64,000 nt of DNA from Mycocentrospora acerina (Eukaryota; Ascomycota; Dothideomycetes; Pleosporales). The stretch's first letter is position 1. Every line of letters starts with the position of its first letter. The notes beneath the pieces were generated by a model that was not told the DNA's origin, did not search any database, and saw nothing but the letters and a program-made list of their open reading frames with translations. Below are positions 11,505 to 20,279 of the stretch, one piece after another. Both the position numbers and the translations under genes were made by a program. The stretch lies in the NCBI GenBank assembly GCA_022701365.1, contig JAKUHH010000167.1:1-64000 (forward strand), in the 5' to 3' direction.

Positions 11505-12065
11505 TTACTTGACAAATACCAGACCCCGATAAATCTCCCTCAACTCAAAGTACTTCATCAATGACTCCAAGATGCTTGGCTCAACATCCAACGCTGGCCC
11601 ACTCAGCCCAATTTCCGGGTCGAATACCAAACCCATGACATCTCCATTTACACTCTGTAGGCCTTTATTATCCCTAATAACTCGACTAGAAGCGTTACCA
11701 CCATACGAGACGACAGTCTGATACGGTAGAAATCGGGGTTTGTAACACGATAGTTCTAATATCTTGCGGCGGCATGAATGGAAAGCATACTAGCATGTTC
11801 GATGTCCGGATACCTGCTGAACCATATTTGATCCAAAAACAACTTTGGCTTCGCCATGTTTGGTAAAAATAAATGGGTGCGGCGAAAGGGGAAGAAAGTC
11901 TTGAGGAGCAAACTTAACAAAGGGCGCACAGAGAATATTGTTTGCAATCCAGTCTTTGGACTAGGAATTGTAACTGTAGGAAAGGAAATGGAGCGCAGGA
12001 GTTAGTGGTCTCTTACCTGGAAGTCCTTGGAGCAGAGTTTGATACTCTTGTACTTGCTGCAGCAT
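11505..12065 (-). CDS. Unrecognised 148-residue protein (putative)
   Basis: Tentative three-exon model on the minus strand: 12065-12017, 11953-11814 and 11762-11505. Phases agree and the joined frame reads as a soluble, globular-looking protein with segments such as PFIFTKHGEAKVVFGSN, FLPYQTVVSYGGNASSR and LGEVEPS-like acidic stretches near the end. The first donor is a good GTAAGA with a CTAAC branch site. Two points are weak: intron 1 uses the acceptor AAAG although an earlier CAG is available, and intron 2 starts GTATCC and ends CAAG. The earlier CAG leads into another open frame (ending at 11756) with a much less protein-like composition. I do not recognise the family. It could be a decayed gene at the edge of the AT-rich half. 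Confidence 0.4.
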
Positions 12066-12480
12066 TGGTGACGAGACGATGTGTGGCGGACTACGTTAAG
12101 GGAGGGGGGGGAGGGCAGAGTTTGGTGATAGAATACTCAATAGGCAAATAATTCTCCAGAATGAAAGGAAAGGTTGGCCAAAATCTTGGGGTTAGGTTGA
12201 GCTCAGACGGGTAGTCTTGACGATTTCGAAGTATCATCTTTGTGCCGATTGATGACTCAGAACGAAAGTGAGTTCCGAAGCTCTCCAACAACGAGGAAGA
12301 TTTTACATGAGTGCTGCATTGGCAAAAATTAGATTTGGTTTACAAATACTTAGCTGTTTGTGAAACGGGAGTTCGCACTTCAGACACTAATCTTACGTGA
12401 TAGAAACCCAGCAATCTCTATCAAACACGTTAAATCTTCATATTTAACAACGTACAACTGAGAGATAAGTCTAACATCAC
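12066..12480. other. Spacer upstream of the 148-residue gene
   Basis: Holds a G-run (about 12102-12114 on +) and a 66-codon minus-strand frame (12091-12291) without features. Probably the 3' flank of the SPRY gene plus the promoter of the small gene. Nothing else seen. Confidence 0.45.
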
Positions 12481-13656
12481 TCAGTGTGGGCTAAACAGCC
12501 ACTGCGAAGGATGAAAAAACACCTCAAAATCCACACCGCCAAATACGCCAATTGCAGGAAACAAATCGCTCTCACCCTTCAGTCCCGCATTGCCTCCAAT
12601 ATTTCTTGCATCAAGCTCCTCATTTCCATTCCAAGATCCCTCCTTAATACCGTTCCTAGTGAAAAACACCTCAATATCCAAGATCTGACCCTGTTGCATC
12701 TGCTCGTACGATGGTGGACTTCTCGGCACCGAGAATGTCATTCCAATCCCCACAGTATCACCTGGTTGGAATGCTGTAGTAAAATCCACTCCACCGAACG
12801 TGTCATTGACGTATTTACGGCCATCATCGCCATGTACTCCGAGACTGCCTCGTTGCCAGCCTGGAAGACGGAAAGTAGGGTAAGGCGGTGCAACGAACCC
12901 AACTGCGATACCCGCATCTGCCTCCTCGAGCGAGAAGCCACCACGGCCTATGCCTGTGACTTTGAGTTCAAAGTATATTATCTTCGATCGCTGGGTATTG
13001 AGGGGTGAGTCCCAAAAAACACTATACATTGGCAAATTGGTTAGGATACTGGAGTCTGCGCACTTTGCATGGGTTCGGCATTTCCAATGTCCGGCTTGCG
13101 GTTGCGGTAAAAGATCACCCGTGTACGTTGGCGCCTTCAGTAGGGCAAGTTGGCCATTAAAGATCGCTGCGTGAGTTGCTGGTGTCAGATTCTGCGGCGG
13201 CCAGAGTGGGTTAGCGTTGGTCCACATGTATGCACGCTCGCCATCCTCTGCAGTGGCATTTGCGGTTGGTGAATCATCATATCCCAGGGATGGTGGAGGG
13301 GGAAGAAGAGATGTGTCAGGTATGACAGTCCAGTCATGGTACGGAGGAGGATCCCAGCTTGGAGGCGGTTGTTGGGGGAACTGCTGCGAAGGCGGAGGTC
13401 CTGGTGGCGGTGCGTAACCACCCGAAGAAAACTTGGCTGGGGGCGGACCTGGGGGTGGCTCATATTCTGATCTCGATGACGATACATAATTCGGCGGGTG
13501 ATCAGAGGCAGTCTGGTACTTTTCTGTAGGAACAATACTGTGATGCTGTTGTTGTGGAGACGTGTGATAAGGATTACTGGAATGAAATTGCTGTTGCTCT
13601 GTTCCCTGCGGATCCTTCTCATCACCCTTCAGCTTCTCCTTCAACTTCTTAAACAT
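12481..13656 (-). CDS. SPRY-domain protein with Pro-rich N-terminus
   Basis: Single exon, 391 residues from the ATG at 13656; an in-frame ATG at 13782 would add 42 residues, but the M-F-K-K-L-K-E-K-L-K start is the more natural N-terminus. Residues 1-20 are strongly basic. About 20-130 is Gln/Pro-rich with repeated E/Y-x-P-P-P-G-P-P-P and one W-D-P-P-P-Y segment that contains a PPxY motif, the ligand of WW domains such as those of Rsp5/Nedd4 ubiquitin ligases. The C-terminal half is an SPRY domain: Y-F-E-L-K-V then I-A-V-G-F, G-W-Q-R-G-S-L-G-V-H-G-D-D-G, G-D-T-V-G-I-G, E-V-F-F-T-R-N-G and F-P-A-I-G-V. Yeast Rsp5 adaptors Ear1 and Ssh4 also combine SPRY and PPxY but have a membrane helix, which is absent here. 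The adaptor role is therefore only a suggestion. Confidence 0.75.
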   Translation of the reverse strand: MFKKLKEKLKGDEKDPQGTEQQQFHSSNPYHTSPQQQHHSIVPTEKYQTASDHPPNYVSSSRSEYEPPPGPPPAKFSSGGYAPPPGPPPSQQFPQQPPPSWDPPPYHDWTVIPDTSLLPPPPSLGYDDSPTANATAEDGERAYMWTNANPLWPPQNLTPATHAAIFNGQLALLKAPTYTGDLLPQPQAGHWKCRTHAKCADSSILTNLPMYSVFWDSPLNTQRSKIIYFELKVTGIGRGGFSLEEADAGIAVGFVAPPYPTFRLPGWQRGSLGVHGDDGRKYVNDTFGGVDFTTAFQPGDTVGIGMTFSVPRSPPSYEQMQQGQILDIEVFFTRNGIKEGSWNGNEELDARNIGGNAGLKGESDLFPAIGVFGGVDFEVFFHPSQWLFSPH

Positions 13657-14017
13657 GGTGCTGGGTGTAGATCTGAAGCTAAATAATGGAGTCCTTATGG
13701 AAAGATACCCTTGTTCTTGTGAAGACAAGCCTGCCTGAGCGAGATGTGGCTTTAGGTGTATTGTTGGACAATGGGGTAACAAACAAACAAACAGCCTCTG
13801 TATTGTCTAGCAGTTTGTGTAGCGATCGGGGGCAAAAATACGCAGCGTGATGATTTGTGGCTGTGTAATAGTTGGGGTACAATATCTAGGTACGTCATAG
13901 TCGCTTAGCTTCAGATTAAACGTGACGTGCATAAATTTATTTAACATGGATTAACTTGCGAAATCAATTTGTTCGAATCGCGTCTGAGAACCATAATATC
14001 TCAGCAATTGGCTTCCA
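13657..14017. other. Spacer between SPRY and AtuA-like genes
   Basis: Promoter side of the SPRY gene and 3' flank of the AtuA-like gene, both on the minus strand. No gene or structured element seen. Confidence 0.5.
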
Positions 14018-16201
14018 CTACAATTTACTACCGGGTTCCTCCCTACCATCCGCCTTATACCTCCCTCCTTCTGCTTTCCTCTGCCTACCTTCGATGAACT
14101 TCACCGGCACATCAACCACCACGTCTCTCAACCAATCCCCCATTCCTTTCGCAAACGCATCGAGCCTACTGCTCCCACTCACACCCCGGCCTAACACACC
14201 ATAAACAACAAAATGCACAGCCAAGATCCCAGGAAACTCAACCCTCTCTATAAAAAACTTGTCGTCCCAACTGTCACCAAACATTTCCTTCATCTTAGAA
14301 ATTGTGAGTATTGAACGTAGCCAGTCCCATGTCTCAGTGTACAATGGGGAAGACTTTGGGTACGCAGAGGGCAACACGGTAGGAACGAAGAACCCGATAT
14401 TCGCATTTCCTCCTTTGTCGCCTGATCGTGCGAGAACAACGTCACCTAGCCGTGCTGGCGTCGTTAGACCAAAAGATGCCAGATTCACTGAGTTTTTGGT
14501 CTCATAACTTTGCCTTTTTTCCAGAGTTTCAAATCTTGGTGGCGGTGTCGTCGGTACACTCTTCGTCTCCCCATTGCCCAAAAGATTAACTGACGTGTTC
14601 AATCCACTTTGTGGCCAGAGCGCCGGATAGTACGAAATATATGGTTTCGGTATCGCGGTGCGGTGATCACTTGTACTGTGAAATCCAGAGTAGTGTTGCA
14701 TTGCGAACTCACTCAGCAGGCTTGCGAGGCCTAGGTTCACATTCGCATCACTGGCTTCAGCGAAGATGCGGAGGTAGGTTGTGCTGCGGAGCTGCGATGT
14801 AGGATTCTGTTCGGGAACGCCAATACGTTGAAATTCTAGCACGTCAAATTTGTCGAGCAGGTTGAGACGTGCCAGACCGAACCGAATCATGCGCTCCCAG
14901 AGGAGAAACTTTTCAGTCGTACCATAGCCAGTGGCATTTATAACAATCTCTGATTGAAAGCCAGCATGATAGAAGATGGCAAGTTTTGTTGTGGGTGGAG
15001 GTGGTGCACCCTTTATACCCCATACACGAACTCTAACGACTCTATAAGTAAAGTCATATAAGCGTTATGATAGGAGTGAACATACCGATTCTTGCCTTCA
15101 GCTTTAACTTGCACGCCATCCAGTATGCTCTTCACATCACTGTTCAGATAGATACTTCCTTGTAACTCGTATAGAAACTGACATTTCACCGTGTCTTCCG
15201 TCACAAATCCCTTCTTTGCGTCGTGCTTCGTAACGACACATGTGCCGTCCATTTCGATTTCTGCAATGCCAAATGTAATGTCGTAAAGATCATCCAAGGG
15301 ATATTCATAAAATCCTGCAAAATTAGATCCAGTTACATAGCCACTACATTCAATAAGATGGCCAGCAATAAGCGCTCCAGCAAGCTCGTCGTAGTCAGTG
15401 TCGGACCACGAATGCCAATACCACGCCGCGCCGATGACCTGCTAGTACGTCAGCATCGCAATACAAAGCAGAAATGATTGAACAGCGTACAGGGCTCGCA
15501 TCAGCCACTCGACCAGCAATGATGATATCCGCTCCGTTCTCCAACCCCTTAACAATCTCTCTTGCGCCAAGATACACATTCGCACTAACAATCGGCTTGT
15601 CTCCTTTTTCCAACAAATCAAGCGTATGATCTGCGATCTTGACTTGGGTGTTATTCGAGTCAAAGTGTGGTGGTAATCCCTTCTCGCGGATATCCTTCAT
15701 CTCTTCAAACAAATTATCACCAAGGACGTAAGCCACCTTCAAGTCGTAACCCCTGCTTTGGACCTGCCAGCACATCAAAATTCATCCTTAACGCATTGAA
15801 GAATCACAAACTAACCAACTCGTGAACTTTCTCGGCCAACCCCTTAGGATTGTGCGCGCCACCATTGACAATGACCTTGATTCTTTTTTCGTTCAAAAGA
15901 TCGATTGTCTGCTCGATACCATCCCAGGCTGTTTGCTCCCATCCGGGATGGGTCCCTGCTGCATGCGCTTGTGCATTTTCTGCAATATTTACTTCGGCGA
16001 GGTAGTCGCCAGTGATGAAATCCACGTCGCCGAGTTCAGCTTGGTAGCGCATATGGTAGCCAGGATCAGCTATTTAGTTGTCAGAGTATTTAATCTTTAA
16101 GGTGGTGGGTGGAAAGTACCTTTGTAGCCCGAGCAGTTGGCAACTCTGGCTACCCTTTTTCCACGTTGGGCTGTCCATCGGGTGCTATAGTCTGTGGTCA
16201 T
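14018..16201 (-). CDS. AtuA-like (DUF1446) protein, acyclic terpene utilisation family
   Basis: Five exons on the minus strand: 16201-16120, 16069-15816, 15763-15491, 15438-15086 and 15032-14018, 658 residues. The bacterial AtuA family belongs to gene sets for degrading acyclic terpenes such as citronellol and geraniol; its exact reaction is not settled. Seen in order: R-V-A-N-C-S-G near residue 20-27, D-F-I-T-G-D-Y-L-A-E, I-V-N-G-G-A, a G-R-V-A-D-A-S-P segment split by intron 3, A-G-H-L-I-E-C-S-G-Y-V-T-G, then Y-P-L-D-D-L-Y-D-I-T-F-G. The C-terminal part (about 530-640) is the small AtuA-type domain with A-R-S-G-D-K-G-G-N-A-N-I-G-F and a terminal V-V-D-V-P. Length matches fungal members. It is divergent from a CoA-transferase gene across 592 bp, which suggests shared regulation and a common catabolic role. 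Terpene as the substrate is not shown by the sequence. Confidence 0.85.
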
Positions 16202-16793
16202 CTTGAATAATAGAATTTTTCTTCGCTTGTTAAGTAGAAAAGCTGTCTCAATTCGTTCTAGAAGGTGATCTTGATTTAGAGTATGCCGTAGCCTAAATGA
16301 CGGCGTGCATTTCCAACGCCAACTTGATCATCAGTCCAGGAAACGATTACTTAAATCATCATCTCCGGCTCTCCGGCTATCGTCACGGTATGAGATTTTT
16401 TCATCAACGTACTCCTCAATGCTCATAAAGTGTATGTGCGGGGAGCTGTTTCGTTATGATTGGTCCGCTGCTCGACTCGACTTATTCGACTCGAGCGAGG
16501 CCGAACTCGGTAGAAAGAACAACTGCACCCTTCCATACATGACAATAGTGATTGTGTTCAACTCGCATGCCATATTTCTTTTCCGGGTAGAATTTCATAG
16601 AAGTGGATCTTTGCAGTAGTCATGTGCTGTGTTTCACAGAAGCCAAGGTCTTGTTAAAGCCGAGGAAGACTAGTCGAGTAATAGCTGTTACTAGTATAAA
16701 GTATATGTACTCCATGATGAGTGTCTGCATTTTTCGAAATCTATCTTGTTTTGGCAAAACTACCTAGCTTCGCAAATCAAGCAACACATAATC
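16202..16793. promoter_or_regulatory. Shared promoter of AtuA-like and CoA-transferase genes
   Basis: A 592-bp gap separates the two start codons, which point away from each other, so it must hold both promoters. TATA-like AT-rich patches lie near 16695-16710 (plus side). I could not identify a specific regulator site. Confidence 0.5.
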
Positions 16794-18649
16794 ATGACGA
16801 CCAATGGGGTAACTACACATACGAATGGTGCAAATGGCACAGCAGAAACGTACTCAATTCCCCAAGAATCCCAAAAAGTGTTCCAGGATGGCATTCTCAA
16901 CAATCCCCTGATAGCCTCTGCCCTCCCCCAAGAGATCGCAGAGTGCGCGAAGACAATTCGATTCGAAGGAAATTCGAAGCCTAGTATCCCCATTAACTGG
17001 AGGTTTGCGGAAAGCATATCATCCTTGAAAGGCTTTGAAGCAGCAATGATAAACGTTCTTTTGAAAAGAAAATATGGACTGGAGCCACAAGAGGCTGTAA
17101 TAAATACGTAAGAGTTGTAACAAAAGGTAACATGAACTCGCTGACAATACGAGTAGAGACCACGCGCAGCTTTTTTTCATGTCCATTTTGCTAAATACTA
17201 TCGACCCCAAGGGAGAGGCTATCAATTTTTTTCAGGCAGACCAATCTGCATACCATAAGTACTTCAAGAACTGCGATCTGCATGAATCAGGTAGAAGTAC
17301 TTATGGCGCGTCTGCAACAAATATCTACCGCTGCAAGGACGGACGATACTTTCATCTGCACGGGTCCATGAACCCTGAGCCAACACAAGATAGTCTTGGG
17401 TTACCTCACAGCAAGGACGTAGCTTCCGTTGAAGAATCCTGGGAACCATACCAGAAGAAAATTGCCCAGATTGACTCGGAAGAGATGCAGCGACTCGCTT
17501 CAGATGTATACAAACAAGCTGGAACGATATGCTGGACCACCGAAGAGTTTAAAAACAGCGAGCACGGTAAGGCAAATTCTCACATAGGTCTCTACGAAAT
17601 TCACAGTGTCAAAAACTCCAAGCAGCCAGCGTGTTGGTGGCCAGACAGCCCCGAGACGTCTGCTGCAAGACCGCTCGCTGGACTCAAGGTCGTCGATCTG
17701 ACCAGAGTGATCGCTGCTCCTGCCGTGACACGCGGATTGGCAGAGCTGGGTGCAAGTGTCATGAGAGTCACTGCCGAACACATCACAGATATGTCGATAC
17801 TCCATGTCGATCTAAACTGGGGAAAATGGAACTCACATCTCGACTTCCGGAAAGAAGAGGATCGTGAAAAACTTCGGGCTCTCATTCGTGAGGCAGACGT
17901 CGTCGTCCAAGGTTATCGACCAGGTGTCCTCGACAAGTACGGGTTTTCGCTTGATGGTCTACTAGAACTGACAAAAGATCGCGAGCGGGGGCTGATCGTC
18001 GTACGTGAGAATTGCTACGGCTGGAATGGACCCTGGTCTTACCGTAGTGGCTGGCAGCAGATTTCTGACGCCAACTGCGGGGTTTCGATGGAATTCGGTA
18101 GAGCTATGGGTAATGACGAGCCCGTGACACCCGTGTTCCCCAACTCAGACTTCTGTACCGGAACGTCTGGCGTAATTGCAGTGTTGAACGCTATTTTGCG
18201 GCGCGGAGAGGAAGGTGGCTCGTTCAAAGTCGATGTAAGCACACCCCAAATGCTCCATGGAAACAGATTTCAAACTGATACATTCATAGGTCGCTCTAAA
18301 CTACTATTCCACCTGGCTTGTGAACAGCGTAGGCGTCTACCCTCCTGCAGTTTGGGATGATGTCTGGGCCCGCAACGGACGACAAGTATTCCGCCACAAC
18401 CATAACATGCCGTACACGCTCGGTCGATTCCTGCAAATGATTAAGACTAATGCGGCCAACGTGCTGTTGAAACCAGAGTTCTTTGAGAAGCGATTCTCTG
18501 GCGCGATTAGCGCGGATATCACATGTGTCAAACCGATAATTCAGTACCCGGGCGGAAAGGTGCAACTAAGGTACAATGTAGGAACGAGAGGCAATGGGGT
18601 CGATCAGCCTAGGTGGCCGGAAAATTTGATGACAGAGGTTGTAGCTTGA
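16794..18649 (+). CDS. CaiB/BaiF family III CoA-transferase
   Basis: Three exons: 16794-17107, 17157-18234 and 18290-18649, 583 residues. Family III CoA-transferases move CoA between acyl-CoA and a free carboxylic acid. Seen: an N-terminal half with D-H-A-Q-L-F-F-M at the exon 1/2 joint, the second core beginning P-L-A-G-L-K-V-V-D-L-T-R-V-I-A-A-P, G-A-S-V-M-R-V, D-L-N-W-G-K, D-V-V-V-Q-G-Y-R-P-G, and P-N-S-D-F-C-T-G-T-S-G. The Asp in that last motif matches the position of the catalytic Asp in formyl-CoA transferases. The duplicated-core length of about 580 is common in fungi. The ATG at 16794 is the first in the frame. Its divergent partner is the AtuA-like gene, so a joint role in activating and breaking down a branched or terpenoid acid is plausible; the acid itself cannot be told from sequence. 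Confidence 0.9.
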
Positions 18650-19009
18650 GTCAATGGACACAGCTAGCGACTCTCCTATGACTACGACAGGCCATTATGA
18701 TGCCTACAGGTATCAAATAGCATAAGGAAGTGGGAGCAGATATCTGAGACTGGACGACGCGCCTTCAATTGAAACCTAGAACCTACCTGGGCTTTATAGC
18801 CCAATATAAAGACTATTGAATTTGCATGTTTCTGAATCGACAACATATAGCAAGAACACACGATGCATCCCTACAGCGGCTGTGGCGCAGATCACCCCCA
18901 GACCCCTGTCCCTCGACACGTCTCTAGCGCCGGCGCGTCTCCTCCACCCATCACGATATGCACGCGTCACCTCGTCCAAACTCCCCACCTCCACCTCCGC
19001 CCCTCAGCT
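18650..19009. other. Spacer
   Basis: 3' flank of the CoA-transferase gene and promoter of the metallo-beta-lactamase-like gene. An in-frame ATG at 18863 would extend the downstream protein by 49 low-complexity residues and was not used. Nothing else seen. Confidence 0.5.
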
Positions 19010-20220
19010 ATGAGTGCAATTCACACGGACCTCGACTCGCCCTCGACGCAAATCCACCTCGAGATCCGTGATGCCGTTGTCCGCGCCTTCGCCACACACC
19101 GCCCCATCCTGCACCACCTCAACGCTGATACATCCTGGCTGCTACAAATCCCACGGCCCGCCAATGCAGTCAAACACGGGAGTCGGATATACTTTAATGT
19201 GCTGATCGACCCGTGGTTCGTGGGGGGCCAGAGTGATGTGGCGAAGTGGTTTAGTCAGCAATGGCATGCGACGAAGAGCGCAGTGCAGAGCGTGAAGGAT
19301 GTAGACGAGTTGGCGCGGCAGGTGGAGGCTCTTGCTGGGGGGCTGGGGGCCGGTGTGGGGAGGGGAAAGAGGAAAAGAGGAGACGAGGAGGGGGAAGAGA
19401 CGCTTGTAGATGCCGTGGCCATCAGTCATGAATTCACGGATCACTGCCATAAAGACACACTGCTCGAAGTCCATCCCAACGTGCCGGTTTTCGCTACAGA
19501 AGTACGCTTACTCCAGAATTGTCCCCAATCTCTTCACAAATAACTAATCCCTCCAAGCAAGCAGCAAAACTCATATCCTCCTGGTCCCACTTCCGCACTG
19601 TAATCACCACCCCGACCTTCCTCCCAAACGCAGACTGGCACGACTACTCGCTCCTCCCACTCCCCTCCTGGCTCAGCATTTCACGCCTAACCGCGCAAAA
19701 AGACTCTCTATTCTACCACTCTGCACTCCTAATAACCTTCTCAACCCACCCTTTCCTCCCACCCACGCCCAAAAAGCGCTCCTCGCTATTGATCCATGGC
19801 GCCGACGACGACCTTTTATCCTCTCAGACCTCCGAAGCAGCAGAATGTATCGTCTATACACCTCACGGTACTGCTCCCACGGCGCTGGAACCCATTGCCA
19901 CGGCAGACCCCCCGCTCCACACCCTCGCGTTCCTCCACGGCCTGCACGACGTAAGCATTTCTGCCGCCCAACAGCTAAACCTTGGTGCAAAAAATGGGGT
20001 CCTAGCGCAACGCATACTCCGCGCGAAATACTGGGTTGCGACGCATGACGAAGTGAAAAAAGGAGGGGGTCTCATTGCGTGGTTTCTGAAGCGTAGGGTG
20101 TGGACGCTAGAGGATGCGCTGAGGGAAGTTATCAAGGAAGGAGGAGAAGGTGCGGACGAGAGTTTTGAAGACGTGCGGTTCCAGCATTTAGCAAATGGGG
20201 AGAGTAAGGTGTTGGAGTAA
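19010..20220 (+). CDS. Metallo-beta-lactamase-fold protein, fungal type
   Basis: Two exons, 19010-19501 and 19558-20220, 384 residues. The protein resembles uncharacterised fungal metallo-beta-lactamase-fold proteins: W-L-L-Q-I-P, F-N-V-L-I-D-P-W, D-V-A-I-S-H-E-F-T-D-H-C-H-K-D-T-L at about 134-151, P-V-F-A-T-E at the exon joint, and W-H-D-Y-S-L-L-P-L-P. The canonical metal motif HxHxDH appears here as H-E-F-T-D-H-C-H (140-147), in which the second His is Thr/Phe-substituted, as often in this subfamily, so metal binding and catalysis are uncertain. A basic, Gly-rich insert (R-G-K-R-K-R-G) at about 120 could be a loop or nuclear signal. Start chosen at M-S-A-I-H, just before the conserved region. 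Its 3' end is 59 bp from the stop codon of the NLR gene on the other strand. Confidence 0.7.
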
Positions 20221-20279
20221 TGTGGTGTGAAGAATTTGCATTTCATTGAGCTTAGCGTTCATTGCGATTTGTGTTTTTT

